A program made the translations under genes and the position numbers. From assembly GCF_043757465.1 (NCBI RefSeq), contig NZ_JAYVPL010000131.1, forward strand, positions 46,381 through 110,380: DNA of 64,000 nt. Direction: 5' to 3'. The notes beneath the pieces are model-generated. The model did not search any database, was not told the origin of the DNA, and saw only the letters and a list, made by a program, of their open reading frames with translations. The first letter of the stretch is position 1. Each line of letters begins with the position of its first letter. Below are positions 25,065 through 34,106 of this stretch, piece after piece. The stretch is from Armatimonas sp043757465. Lineage in GTDB: Bacteria > Armatimonadota > Armatimonadia > Armatimonadales > Armatimonadaceae.

Positions 25065-26585
25065 ATGTCTGCTTACGAAAGTTTACTCGCCCGCCTCGCT
25101 GAGCTGGGCCACCTGGGTCAGGCGGCGGCCTTAATGGGCTGGGATCATCAGTGCCACATGCCCCCCGGTGGCGCACTAGCCCGTGCCAATGCCATGGGGG
25201 CGATGGGCAAGCTGCTCCACGAGCGTTTCACCGATAGCGAGACCGGGCGCTTGCTGGCGGCGGCGGAAGCCGAAGGCGCTGAGGAAGGCTCGGACAAAGC
25301 GCTCACCCTGCGCGTCGTCCGCCGCGACTTCGACCGCTCTGTCAAGCTCCCCACGGAGCTGGTGGCGACCCTGGCACGGGAGACAGCTCTGGGCCATGAG
25401 GTCTGGGTGAAGGCACGCAAGGACAATGACTTCGCCTACTTCACCCCCACTCTGGAGCGCCTGCTGGACCTCTCACGCCAGGTCGCGGATCATCTGGGGC
25501 ACAATGGCTGCCGCTACGATGCCCTACTGGATCAGTACGAACCCGGCATGACGACGGAGCAAGTGGCGACGGTTTTTGCCGAAGTACGCGACGGCCTCCT
25601 GCCGCTGATGGAGATTATTCGCGAGGGCGAGCCCGTGGACGAATCCTGCCTGAGGCGTCACTTCGATGAGAAAACCCAGCTCCAGTTCACCGAGTATGTC
25701 GCCAAGAAGCTGGGCTTCGACTTCACCCAGGGACGGCAGGATCTGGCTGTCCATCCCTTCTGCCAGAGCATGCACCGCACCGATGTGCGGCTCACGACCC
25801 GCGTCGAGCCCAACTGGCTACCCTGTGCCCTCATGGGGACGATCCATGAGGCAGGCCATGGCATGTACGAGCAGGGCTTTAACCCCGACGACGACGACAC
25901 GCCGCTCTCGGGGGCGACAAGCCTGGGTTTTCATGAGTCGCAGTCTCGGCTTTGGGAGAATATTATCGGGCGCTCCCGCACGTTCTGGACGGTTTTCTAT
26001 CCTGGCCTCCAGCGCCATTTCCCCAGCGTGCTCGCCGATACCGATATGCACCAGTTCTACCGGGCAATCAACCGAGTCGAGCCGTCGCTGATCCGTGTGG
26101 AGGCTGACGAAGTGACCTATTGCCTTCATATTTTCCTCCGCTTTGAGCTGGAGCAGGAGCTGATCGCGGGCACACTCGCCGTTAAAGACCTTCCCGAAGC
26201 CTGGAACAGCAAGATGCAGAGCTACCTGGGAATCACACCGCCCACCGATTCCGTGGGCTGCCTTCAGGATGTCCACTGGTCTGGCGGAATGTTTGGCTAC
26301 TTTCCCACCTACGCGCTAGGGACAATGCTCTCGGCGCAGCTCTACGAGAAAGCTCTGGCAAGTGAGCCGAGTATCGAGCCCGGGCTCATCCGGGGAGACT
26401 ACACGCCGCTTCTGGCCTGGCTACGGGAGAATGTCCACCGTCCGGGGCGACGCTATCTCCCCAGCGAGCTGACGGAGCGTATCTGTGGCGAGCCTCTCTC
26501 CGCCAAACCTCTGCTGCGCTACCTGCACAGTAAGTACCGCGAGATCTACTTCGCGGAGCGCCGCCAGCGCAGGCGAATCCTGTAG
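25065..26585 (+). CDS. Carboxypeptidase Taq (M32) metallopeptidase
   Basis: A 506-residue zinc carboxypeptidase. The active-site HEAGH (in GTIHEAGHGMYEQGF) supplies two zinc ligands and the catalytic Glu. The third ligand follows in LGFHESQSRLWENIIGRS, whose HESQSRLWEN is diagnostic for M32. Other family blocks are DVRLTTRVEPNWLPCALMGT, INRVEPSLIRVEADEVTYCLHIFLRFELEQELI and WSGGMFGYFPTYALGTM. Cytoplasmic, broad C-terminal specificity except after proline. The length is typical for M32. Confidence 0.95.
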   Translation: MSAYESLLARLAELGHLGQAAALMGWDHQCHMPPGGALARANAMGAMGKLLHERFTDSETGRLLAAAEAEGAEEGSDKALTLRVVRRDFDRSVKLPTELVATLARETALGHEVWVKARKDNDFAYFTPTLERLLDLSRQVADHLGHNGCRYDALLDQYEPGMTTEQVATVFAEVRDGLLPLMEIIREGEPVDESCLRRHFDEKTQLQFTEYVAKKLGFDFTQGRQDLAVHPFCQSMHRTDVRLTTRVEPNWLPCALMGTIHEAGHGMYEQGFNPDDDDTPLSGATSLGFHESQSRLWENIIGRSRTFWTVFYPGLQRHFPSVLADTDMHQFYRAINRVEPSLIRVEADEVTYCLHIFLRFELEQELIAGTLAVKDLPEAWNSKMQSYLGITPPTDSVGCLQDVHWSGGMFGYFPTYALGTMLSAQLYEKALASEPSIEPGLIRGDYTPLLAWLRENVHRPGRRYLPSELTERICGEPLSAKPLLRYLHSKYREIYFAERRQRRRIL

Positions 26586-26596
26586 AGTCCTGCGGG

Positions 26597-26602
26597 TACA
26601 AT
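26597..26602 (+). promoter_or_regulatory. -10 box TACAAT of gene at 26609, leaderless
   Basis: TACAAT ends exactly 6 nt before the ATG at 26609. Confidence 0.55.
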
Positions 26603-26608
26603 TCCAGC

Positions 26609-27160
26609 ATGATTCCCCTTCTGTGGCAGGAGCTGAGCGTGAGCGCCGCCCCCGTGCCGCCAGAGACCGAAGCGCTTCTGGCGGCACTACGACGTATCTA
26701 CACCAATGGCGGCGCGGAGCTGCGCCTCTTTGAGCTGAGCACCCACCCGCTCTGGCTGGCCCACGCCGCCTACGATGACCTGGATCGCCTGGGCTTCCCA
26801 GACTTATTTTTGCGGCAGCCTGCCGTGGACGCCGTGTTGCCTGCGCCGCAGCGCGTGGTTCCGCCCGGCACGGAGTCGGGATTTTCGCGCCTCGGGGAGC
26901 CGCTGGAAGACCACCTGACGCTCCGCCTGATCAGCGGCGGTGCCTATGTCGCCTGTGATCTAAGCGCCGAAGAGGCGGAAGACACCGTGATTGCCTTCTG
27001 CCACGCACTTTTCTCCGACTCCAGTGGCAATCTCACCACCTACCTCTCCGAGCAGGGCTGGCACGGCTGGCTCCACGATATCGCCTGGGACACCACCCTG
27101 GTCACCGTGGACCGCACGCAGGGCCGTGTCTGGGTCTTGATGCTCACCGACATGGACTGA
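26609..27160 (+). CDS. Conserved-looking hypothetical protein
   Basis: A 183-residue soluble protein with no recognised domain. It lacks a signal peptide and membrane segments. The sequence mixes strands and helices: AELRLFELSTHPLWLAHAAYDDLDRLGFPDLF, HLTLRLISGGAYVACDLSAEEAEDTVIAFCHALF and RVWVLMLTDMD. Codon use matches its neighbours and the start is supported by the -10 box 6 nt upstream, so it is a real gene. It may be lineage-restricted. Confidence 0.6.
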   Translation: MIPLLWQELSVSAAPVPPETEALLAALRRIYTNGGAELRLFELSTHPLWLAHAAYDDLDRLGFPDLFLRQPAVDAVLPAPQRVVPPGTESGFSRLGEPLEDHLTLRLISGGAYVACDLSAEEAEDTVIAFCHALFSDSSGNLTTYLSEQGWHGWLHDIAWDTTLVTVDRTQGRVWVLMLTDMD

Positions 27161-27199
27161 CCCCGTAACCACGGTGCGCCTCTTTGCGTTATTCTACAC

Positions 27200-28621
27200 A
27201 TGAACCGTCGCCATTTCTTCTGGACACTCGGTTTGGGAGCCGCCGCCCTTGCCGCCCGTGTCACACTTGCTCGTCGTCAGTCCGGCTCCCGCCCGCCGCG
27301 CGTTGTCACCACCAAGACCAACGCCTATCTCATCGGCAAGATCGAGCCCGTACTGACGGGAAAGATTCGTGAGGTCGCGCCCGCGCCCGGTGGCCGGTAT
27401 GCGCTTATCACACAAGACCTTCGCCCCGAGCCTACAGACGACGTGAAAGAGCCGTTCGGAGAGGAAAAGCTCTGGCTCTACGACGCGCTTCGGCGCACTA
27501 CCAAGCTTCTTCACCGGGTGCAAGATAACGCCACGACACAGACCCGGCACACCATCCGGGAGATCATGTGGTTTCCAGAAGCGAGAAAAGCTGTCTTTCA
27601 AGAGATGAGTGTCCGGATGCTACCCGAGGGAAAAATGGAATTGTCCCTGAATTTAGGGTTAGTGGATGTAGAGCGACCAACGGTGCGCTGGTTAGCGTCC
27701 CCCTTCAAACAGGCTAACTCTGTTTTTTTGACACAAGCTATTCCGGGCACCCCTCTTCTTATTTTTCATGAGCTAAGCGCGACTTATGAGCCAACACACC
27801 AGTTTTGCTTTCTCTCCCCCGAGGGCAATTTCAGCTCCGTGATTACGGTGGGAGAGAAAGGCTCCGTGGTTCCAACGGGACTCAGCGCCAATGGCAAAGA
27901 CGTTGTGTTTTATGAGCTGATCCGCTCCCCCCGCGAAGGGGAAACGAAACTGCAACGGGAAGAGCGCTGGCACTCCGTGCGACTGCTCAGTACACAAGTG
28001 ACCCCACTTAAGGAGAAGCCTGGCGACATGATTGCGTTCAACAAGCTGGCCCCCAAAGTGCTTCCTCTCACCCTACACAGAAGTGCCGCCAAGCTGACCA
28101 GTGATTCGGGACGCAACGCGAGCGCCAATCCTATCTGGCTGGAGGCAACCGAGCCGGGCCTGGAGAAGAAATTTGCACGGGCCCTTGTCACGGCAAACTC
28201 GGATGACAGTTTCTCACGACGCAGCCAGCTCTTACCCGATCTCTCGGCGGTGCTCTTCACCCACGACGATGCGCTCTACGCTGCCCCGATTGTGAGTTTA
28301 GATCGCTTGGCCTTTGAGAAAATGATGAAGGAGCTGGCGATGCGCAATAGCAAGAAAGTGGGGCTAGGGTTGATGATGTACGCGCAGGACTACGACGAGA
28401 ACTTCCCGCACGATCCGGCAAGCGTGAAAGGCGCGATCTTCCCCTACATCCAAAACAACGACGTGCTCGCGGACTTTGTCTACACCTACAGCGGCTCAAC
28501 AAATCTAAGTAAGATCGAAAAGCCGTCTGAAACCGCACTGGGCTACATTCCCAGCCCCGGAGGCCGCGCAGTGATCTTTGCCGATGGCCACGTAAAATGG
28601 GAACCAATGCCAGAAAATTGA
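27200..28621 (+). CDS. Secreted beta-propeller-like protein ending in a pseudopilin C-terminal domain
   Basis: A 473-residue protein. The N-terminus MNRRHFFWTLGLGAAALAARV is a Tat-like signal. Residues 40-370 look like repeated strands of a TolB/propeller-type fold: EVAPAPGGRYALITQ, LWLYDALRRTTKLL, TIREIMWFPEARKAVF and VVPTGLSANGKDVVFYELI. The last 90 residues match the non-helical half of DUF1559-type pseudopilins: AMRNSKKVGLGLMMYAQDYDENFPHD and the terminal AVIFADGHVKW, the H-x9-DG-like end. The pilin N-terminal helix and its cleavage site are absent. A TATTCT box ends 4 nt before the ATG. The function is unknown. Confidence 0.6.
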   Translation: MNRRHFFWTLGLGAAALAARVTLARRQSGSRPPRVVTTKTNAYLIGKIEPVLTGKIREVAPAPGGRYALITQDLRPEPTDDVKEPFGEEKLWLYDALRRTTKLLHRVQDNATTQTRHTIREIMWFPEARKAVFQEMSVRMLPEGKMELSLNLGLVDVERPTVRWLASPFKQANSVFLTQAIPGTPLLIFHELSATYEPTHQFCFLSPEGNFSSVITVGEKGSVVPTGLSANGKDVVFYELIRSPREGETKLQREERWHSVRLLSTQVTPLKEKPGDMIAFNKLAPKVLPLTLHRSAAKLTSDSGRNASANPIWLEATEPGLEKKFARALVTANSDDSFSRRSQLLPDLSAVLFTHDDALYAAPIVSLDRLAFEKMMKELAMRNSKKVGLGLMMYAQDYDENFPHDPASVKGAIFPYIQNNDVLADFVYTYSGSTNLSKIEKPSETALGYIPSPGGRAVIFADGHVKWEPMPEN

Positions 28622-28622
28622 G

Positions 28623-28628
28623 TACAAT
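28623..28628 (+). promoter_or_regulatory. -10 box TACAAT of STAND ATPase gene, leaderless
   Basis: TACAAT overlaps the end of the previous gene's stop region and ends 8 nt before ATG 28637. Confidence 0.5.
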
Positions 28629-28636
28629 AGGGCTAT

Positions 28637-30709
28637 ATGCCAACACGGATCGCGGATCGGCTGGCGGCGGCGCGGCGGCGCGTGGTGGGGCGGGAGAGTG
28701 AGCGTGCACTGTTTCGTACCGCACTTCTTGCGCCCGAGTTGCCTTTTTGTGTTCTGAGTGTCTTTGGCCCCGGCGGCGTGGGAAAGACGACACTACTGCA
28801 CGCCTACGCTACGATCTGCACAGAGCTGGGGGTAGCCTGCGCCGCACTCTCCGGGCTGGAGCTGGAACCAACCCCTGAGGGCTTTCGGGCCGCGCTCGTA
28901 CTGGCGGGCTTTGATGCGGGCGCGACCGGGCGGCAGGTGATCTTGCTCGATAGCTACGAGACCATTCAGCCGCTGGAAGGCTGGCTCCGTGCGACTCTGA
29001 TTCCCGAGCTTCCTGGCGAGACCCTCGTGGTGGTCGCGGGGCGCAAGCCCGTGGCATCGGGCTGGCGATCCGATCCCGACTGGCAAGGCTTGGTGCGCGT
29101 CTTGCCGCTACGTAACCTCAGCCCCGACGAGAGCCGGGAGTTTTTGGAGCGCAGCGGTATCCCTGAGGGTTTGCATGCGAGCCTGCTAGCCTCGACCCAT
29201 GGCTACCCGCTGGCGCTCACGCTTTCTCGCGATATGTTTGAGCAGCAGGGTGCGGCAGCCTTTCAAGGTACGGAACCCTCGCCGGATCTGGTGCAGGGGT
29301 TGATTGAGCGCTTCCTTGATGACACCCCCACACCGCTACACCGAGCAGCACTGGAGGCCACGGCGCTGCTGCGGGTCACCACGGAGCCTGTTCTTGGGCG
29401 CTTGCTAGAGCTAGAAGACAGTGAAACCCGCCCACTCTTCGACTGGCTGAGCTCGCTCTCATTGATGGAGCCCGCACTGCCGGGAGTCGCGCCGCATCCG
29501 ATTGCCCGTGATGCCCTGCTTGCCGATCTGCGCTGGCGCAACCCTGACCGCTGGACGCACTTGCACCGCCGCGCCCGGAGCTACTACGGCGAGCGCCTTG
29601 CCGAGGCCAGTGACCGAGAGCAACAGCGCCTGCTCTGGGACTATGTCTTTCTGCACCGCGACAACCCGGTGATTCAGTCCGCCTTCACCTGGCAAGATGC
29701 CGGAGCCTACGCAGACAGCGCCCGGCCCGACGACGGCGCACTTCTGGCAAGCTGGGTTGAGAAGCACGAAGGCACTCTCGCTGCCACGCGGTTTCGCCAC
29801 TGGTGGGGCCACCCCGCACTGAGTACCGCCGTTTTTCGGGGGGGTGAGGGCAACGCGCCGCTGGGCTTTCTTTGCTGGCTGGAGCTGGATAAAGTGCTGC
29901 CTGTGGACCGCAAGCAAGATCCCGTGGTAGATCGTGCCCTCGCTTTTCTCGAAACCAGCGCCCCACTACGCCCCGGCGAGACGGCACTGTACTTTCGCTT
30001 CTGGATGGCCGGGGACACCTACCATGCTGTCTCGCCGATCCAGAGCCTGGTGATGGTCAATGCCGTGCGGCAGTATCTGATTACGCCGCGCCTAGCCTAC
30101 AGCTTCTTCCCGATTCGTGACCCCGAGCGCTGGGAGCCTGTCTTTGCCTACGCCGAATCGCCACGCTGCCACGCCGCCGAATCCGATGCCGATGGGTTTA
30201 CACAGGGGATCTTTGCACACGACTGGCGTGTGCAGCCCGTGGCGCAGTGGCTGCACGTGCTGGGCGAGAAAGAAGTGGCAGGAACAGCCGTCAAAACGCG
30301 ACCTAAACCCTCCGAGACCTATCTTGTGCTCAGCAAACCCGAGTTTGAAGTGGCTCTGCGCAATGCTCTCAAGTTTCTGGACCGCCCTGAGGCACTAACA
30401 GACAGCCCCCTCCTGCGCTCTAGAATCGTCGTCGAGCGCGCACGGGGAGTCGAGGCACCGTCCCGCGAGCGCGCCTCCGTTCTCCAGAGCCTGATCCGTG
30501 AGACCACCACCGGCTTACAAGGCCACCCAAAACGTGCGCGAGGCTACTACGCGCTTCTTCACACCTACCTGCGCCCCGCCGCCACGCAGGAGAGAGCTGC
30601 CGAGCTTCTGGACCTTCCCTTCAGCACGTACCGCCGTCATCTCGCCGAGGGAATCGCGCTTCTGACCGAGACACTCTGGCTACAAGAAATCGGCGAGGCG
30701 CTGAAGTGA
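28637..30709 (+). CDS. STAND (NB-ARC/AAA-like) ATPase with C-terminal HTH, probable transcriptional regulator
   Basis: A 690-residue cytoplasmic protein. An N-terminal VVGRESERALFRTAL motif leads into Walker A FGPGGVGKTTLL (about residue 45), Walker B QVILLDSYETIQ, sensor LVVVAGRKPV and a winged-helix linker with HGYPLALTL, the GLPLA-type motif of NB-ARC proteins. The middle is a long helical sensor region. The last 60 residues (LLRPAATQERAAELLDLPFSTYRRHLAEGIALL) form a sigma-region-4/LuxR-like HTH. It probably binds DNA when a ligand closes the ATPase. The DUF4331-HupE operon starts directly downstream behind repeated boxes, making it the obvious candidate target. Confidence 0.7.
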   Translation: MPTRIADRLAAARRRVVGRESERALFRTALLAPELPFCVLSVFGPGGVGKTTLLHAYATICTELGVACAALSGLELEPTPEGFRAALVLAGFDAGATGRQVILLDSYETIQPLEGWLRATLIPELPGETLVVVAGRKPVASGWRSDPDWQGLVRVLPLRNLSPDESREFLERSGIPEGLHASLLASTHGYPLALTLSRDMFEQQGAAAFQGTEPSPDLVQGLIERFLDDTPTPLHRAALEATALLRVTTEPVLGRLLELEDSETRPLFDWLSSLSLMEPALPGVAPHPIARDALLADLRWRNPDRWTHLHRRARSYYGERLAEASDREQQRLLWDYVFLHRDNPVIQSAFTWQDAGAYADSARPDDGALLASWVEKHEGTLAATRFRHWWGHPALSTAVFRGGEGNAPLGFLCWLELDKVLPVDRKQDPVVDRALAFLETSAPLRPGETALYFRFWMAGDTYHAVSPIQSLVMVNAVRQYLITPRLAYSFFPIRDPERWEPVFAYAESPRCHAAESDADGFTQGIFAHDWRVQPVAQWLHVLGEKEVAGTAVKTRPKPSETYLVLSKPEFEVALRNALKFLDRPEALTDSPLLRSRIVVERARGVEAPSRERASVLQSLIRETTTGLQGHPKRARGYYALLHTYLRPAATQERAAELLDLPFSTYRRHLAEGIALLTETLWLQEIGEALK

Positions 30710-30726
30710 GCTTCTTCACAGGGCAG

Positions 30727-30767
30727 TGAGCAGAAAATGAGCAGTTTTCGGTCTGGGCATTGAGCAG
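30727..30767. promoter_or_regulatory. Three TGAGCAG direct repeats upstream of the DUF4331 operon
   Basis: Identical TGAGCAG heptamers at 30727-30733, 30738-30744 and 30761-30767 have start-to-start spacings of 11 and 23 bp, close to one and two helical turns. That places them on the same DNA face. They lie between the STAND regulator gene and the operon and look like an activator-binding array. Confidence 0.5.
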
Positions 30768-30832
30768 TGCTATAGCCTAAACTTCAAGGAACCTAAGGAG
30801 CTAGCTTTTAATAAGGCTAGCACCAGGGCTTT

Positions 30833-30854
30833 CACTTAAGAGAGCCCGGAAATC
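30833..30854 (+). promoter_or_regulatory. Hairpin in 5' region of DUF4331 operon
   Basis: GGGCTTTC / GAGAGCCC pair across a 6-nt loop just upstream of the AGGAG ribosome site (30859-30863). A second imperfect repeat, GCTAGC with GGCTAGC, lies some 25 bp before it. Confidence 0.35.
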
Positions 30855-30870
30855 AACCAGGAGTATGGTC

Positions 30871-31599
30871 ATGAAATCAGTAACAAAGCGCTCATTTGCC
30901 CTCGTAGGCACTGCGCTCATTTTCACCGCAGGGTGGATCGGAATCCGTAATGCACGCGGTTCCGACCACGCGGATACACCGCAGATCGCGGCGTCCCCCG
31001 GCACCGACATCACCGATGTCTTTGTCTTTCCCAGTGCAACCAATAGCAACAATGTCGTGCTGGCGATGTGTGTCTCCCCGCTGATTCCCACGGGCGGCAC
31101 CCGCGCTTTTGATCCGACGGTTCTCTACCAGTTCAAGATAGACAACACGGGCGACAAAGTAGAAGACCTAGTGATCCAGGCACGCTTCGTGGGCACTGGA
31201 ACCGGCCAGAAAGTAATTATCGCCGGACCGAGCGCCCCTTCTCGCACGGGGACGATGAGTGATGCGCTGATTCCTTCAACCATCACAGGGACGTTTAATA
31301 GCGCCTTCTCGCCAAATAGCGGCATGCAGGTATTTGCGGGAGTGCGCGAGGATCCGTTCTTCTTTGATCTGGAGCAGTTTTTCACCATCCTGCCCGACCG
31401 CGCCACCCCGATCAGTGGCACTGCTGTGGCCCTTGCTGATGCCAACACTCCCAAAGCCGCAACTTGGCGTGCGGCGGGTGTAGCCAAGGATTTTCTGATT
31501 GGCTACAACCTCCTCGCCATTGTCGTCGAGCTTCCCAAGAGTGCACTCAAGGGCTCAGCCGACGGCAAAATCGGTGTCTGGTGCACCACGAGCAAATAA
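30871..31599 (+). CDS. DUF4331 exported protein
   Basis: A 242-residue exported protein. Signal-anchor SFALVGTALIFTAGWIGI is followed by the DUF4331 hallmark GSDHADTPQIAASPGTDITDVFVFPSAT. Strand-rich family blocks follow (YQFKIDNTGDKVEDLVIQARF; GVREDPFFFDLEQFF; AATWRAAGVAKDFLIGYNLLAIVVELPKSAL). The role of DUF4331 is not known; the HADSP-like start is conserved in proteins found near HupE/UreJ membrane proteins, as here. ATG 30871 is chosen because AGGAG lies 7 nt upstream; ATG 30865 would be 1 nt from it. It is the first gene of a five-gene operon. Confidence 0.8.
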   Translation: MKSVTKRSFALVGTALIFTAGWIGIRNARGSDHADTPQIAASPGTDITDVFVFPSATNSNNVVLAMCVSPLIPTGGTRAFDPTVLYQFKIDNTGDKVEDLVIQARFVGTGTGQKVIIAGPSAPSRTGTMSDALIPSTITGTFNSAFSPNSGMQVFAGVREDPFFFDLEQFFTILPDRATPISGTAVALADANTPKAATWRAAGVAKDFLIGYNLLAIVVELPKSALKGSADGKIGVWCTTSK

Positions 31600-31619
31600 C
31601 TTCGCGGAGAAAAAACAAA

Positions 31620-32189
31620 ATGAAACAACTTATGCTACTTATTCCCATCGCCGCTCTTGTTCCGATCACCATGCTGGTGGGCTGCGGCGCTAACACGGTC
31701 TCCCGTAACCCAGAGAGCTTCCAGCAGGTGGACCGTCTGGCACGGCCCGTGGTCAACGAGGTCTTTGCTTCCGTGGCCGGAGACCGTCACAAGACCAACA
31801 ACGAGATCTCGCCCAGTCAGGACTCCGCGCAGCTTGCCAATGACATCCAGAACTTCATGCGCAACACGGCGGGCCGCTCGCAGGCTACCACCGATGTGGT
31901 GAAGGCGGTTCTCGTACCCGATGTGCTCGTGGCGGATCTGAACCAGACCGACTCGGCAGCGTACCTAGGCTCCGAGACAGGCGGGGCGACCGGCGGCAAG
32001 TTCGGCGGGCGCAAGCTCACCGACGATGTGGTGGATATCTCCCTGGGGGTTGTCTTTGGTAAGACTGTCTCCGCGCTCGGACTCGCTCCTGCTGATGGCA
32101 AGGACATCCCAAGCCTCACCAGCGACAATGTGGGGTCGGGAGGCAAGCACTTCACCGCCACCTTCCCCTACCTAGGAGCACCACGGTAA
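31620..32189 (+). CDS. DUF4331-like lipoprotein
   Basis: A 189-residue protein starting at ATG 31620 with GGAG 10 nt upstream. The N-terminus MKQLMLLIPIAALVPITMLVGCG ends in a lipobox (LVGC), so it is lipid-anchored. The mature part (QVDRLARPVVNEVFASVAGDRHKTNNEISPSQDSAQLANDI; DDVVDISLGVVFGKTVSALGL; FTATFPYLGAPR) matches the C-terminal half of longer DUF4331 proteins. It looks as if the family protein has been split over two genes here. Its stop overlaps the next start (TAATG). Confidence 0.75.
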   Translation: MKQLMLLIPIAALVPITMLVGCGANTVSRNPESFQQVDRLARPVVNEVFASVAGDRHKTNNEISPSQDSAQLANDIQNFMRNTAGRSQATTDVVKAVLVPDVLVADLNQTDSAAYLGSETGGATGGKFGGRKLTDDVVDISLGVVFGKTVSALGLAPADGKDIPSLTSDNVGSGGKHFTATFPYLGAPR

Positions 32190-33322
32190 TGCGACGCGGG
32201 ATCGCGCATGTGCTTGTCTTTGCCGTCGGCGGCTTCTTCTGGGCGGGAAAGCACTTCTCGCCCAGGCCCAGTCCGGCAAAGACAAGCACGCACGTGGCCT
32301 ATGACCCAACCGAGATCGAGAAGAGTGTGCGGTTTTTAGAAGGCCGTGCTCTCTCCGATCCGCAGGGGGCCACGGGGCTGGCAATGCTGGCGAGTGCGTA
32401 TCTGCGCCGCCAGAGCGAGCTGGGCGATCCCGACGATCTGCTCCGGGCCGAGGCGAGCGCACGCCGCTCGCTCTCGGTGCGGAGCCACAACAACCCCATC
32501 GGCCTCTGGGCGCTCACCAAAGCGCTCATGGGCCGCCATGCTTTTGTCGAGGCACATGCAGTGGCAACGAAGCTCGGCGATGGTGCACTGGAGGCCGAGT
32601 GCGATCTTGAGCTTGGCAACTACGACCGGGCACGCAAGCGCCTCACTGAGGCCGCCGCCCTGCGCCCAACCGATCCGATTATCCGGGTTCTTCAGGCACG
32701 TGTCTGGGAGCTTGTCGGAAAAGTGCAGCTTGCAGAAGATGCCTACAAGAGTGCCCTCGCCCTCACCGAAATCAACTTCGAGACATCCGCCCCGAGCCGC
32801 GCCTGGTTTCACGGTCGCCTCGCCGCCTTTTTGGCCTCGCAAGGACGCTTGGCAGACGCAAAACAAGAGTACGAAACGGCGCTGGACGCCTTCCCCGGTG
32901 ACCGACGTGCGACACTCGGCCTAGCGCAGCTTGCCGCGGAGCAGGGCGACAAAACCGAGGCCCGTAGGCTCGCAGAAACCGTCGCGCTTCCTGAGGCCGC
33001 GATGCTGCTCTACACCCTCGGCGACCCGTCTCAGTGGGAACGGATCACATCGGAGGCCAGCGGACGCCATGTCCATGGCCGCGCTCTCGCCCTGTTCTAC
33101 GCCGACACGGGCCGCAACACCGACGAGGCCGTACGGCTGATGCGATCGGACTGGAGCGTCCGCAAAGACATCCACACCGCCGATGCACTTGGCTGGGCAC
33201 TCTACAAAGCAGGCGAGCAAGACGAGGCGAAGATTTACGCCAGACTCGCCCTAGCCACGGGAACCTGTGATCACTCTATTCTTGAGCACGCAAAACAAAT
33301 TCTCTCAGAGACCAAACCATGA
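32189..33322 (+). CDS. TPR-repeat protein, membrane-anchored
   Basis: A 377-residue protein with one N-terminal hydrophobic segment (IAHVLVFAVGGFFWAG) and about seven tetratricopeptide-like helix pairs: LAMLASAYLRRQ, LELGNYDRARKRLTEAAALRPTDP, VGKVQLAEDAYKSALAL, RLADAKQEYETALDAFPGDRRATLGLAQLAAEQGDKTEA and GWALYKAGEQDEAKIYARLALATG. It is probably a periplasmic scaffold for the operon products. Start ATG overlaps the lipoprotein stop; its own stop overlaps the pseudopilin start (ATGA). Confidence 0.78.
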   Translation: MRRGIAHVLVFAVGGFFWAGKHFSPRPSPAKTSTHVAYDPTEIEKSVRFLEGRALSDPQGATGLAMLASAYLRRQSELGDPDDLLRAEASARRSLSVRSHNNPIGLWALTKALMGRHAFVEAHAVATKLGDGALEAECDLELGNYDRARKRLTEAAALRPTDPIIRVLQARVWELVGKVQLAEDAYKSALALTEINFETSAPSRAWFHGRLAAFLASQGRLADAKQEYETALDAFPGDRRATLGLAQLAAEQGDKTEARRLAETVALPEAAMLLYTLGDPSQWERITSEASGRHVHGRALALFYADTGRNTDEAVRLMRSDWSVRKDIHTADALGWALYKAGEQDEAKIYARLALATGTCDHSILEHAKQILSETKP

Positions 33323-34092
33323 AACGCGCCTTTACACTCATTGAGCTTCTCGTTGTTATTGCGATCATTGCGATACTTGCCGCGATTCTCTTCCCTGTCT
33401 TTTTCCAGGCGCGTGCCAAAGCCCGCCAGATCTCCTGCCTCTCGAACCAGCGTCAGCTCGGTGTGGCAGCGCGAATGTACATGGCCGACTGGGACGGCGA
33501 GCTTTTCCATCACCATGAAGAGTGGGTGCTAGACGATGGCACGACTGTCACGCAGCTTCCCACCAACCTGGATGCTTGCTCAGGTGGTGGTTTTGGCAAT
33601 AGCCATGCCGAGAAGCCCTGGCTGGTAGCTTTCCAGCCCTATCTCAAGAACCAAAACGTGGCACACTGCCCTGATTCACCCGCAGGACAGAGCTACTTAC
33701 TGAACTCCATCTTCACCCATAAGTCCTGTCGCTATGCGCTGGAAGGCGTACTAGGGGATTTTGCCTCGGAGCCCATTGTCGCGGCGCTACCCAACCCTAA
33801 CTTAATCCTCTTCTCGGAGCGCAACTCCGAGGCAATGAACGCGGAGGACAACGAGGCATACGGCAGTCCTGACCAAGACGACTACGATACCTGGGGCGGC
33901 GAGGCGGCACTGGTGCGCTGGGGTGAGGGCAAGTACGGCGACCAAGGCTGGTTGCGCTACAACCGACACACGGGCGGTGCGAACTACACCTACGCCGATG
34001 GTCATGTCCGCTGGCTGCCCTGGAGCCGTGCCCGCCTTGATCAGTTCCCCGATCATATTGTCCGCAATCCCCTTGAGGAACCCGTCCGATGA
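33319..34092 (+). CDS. Type IV pilin-like pseudopilin (DUF1559-like)
   Basis: A 257-residue protein with a textbook prepilin start: KRAFTLIELLVVIAIIAILAAILFPVFFQARAKAR, cleaved before Phe with Glu at +5. CLSNQRQLGVAARMYMADWDGELF follows, and the C-terminal GGANYTYADGHVRWLPW is the H-x9-DG-type ending of secretion pseudopilins abundant in Planctomycetes and Armatimonadota. It probably assembles through a shared type II secretion/pilus platform. It overlaps both neighbours by 4 nt in the operon. Confidence 0.88.
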   Translation: MKRAFTLIELLVVIAIIAILAAILFPVFFQARAKARQISCLSNQRQLGVAARMYMADWDGELFHHHEEWVLDDGTTVTQLPTNLDACSGGGFGNSHAEKPWLVAFQPYLKNQNVAHCPDSPAGQSYLLNSIFTHKSCRYALEGVLGDFASEPIVAALPNPNLILFSERNSEAMNAEDNEAYGSPDQDDYDTWGGEAALVRWGEGKYGDQGWLRYNRHTGGANYTYADGHVRWLPWSRARLDQFPDHIVRNPLEEPVR

Positions 34093-34106
34093 GAGAAGCC
34101 CGTCCG

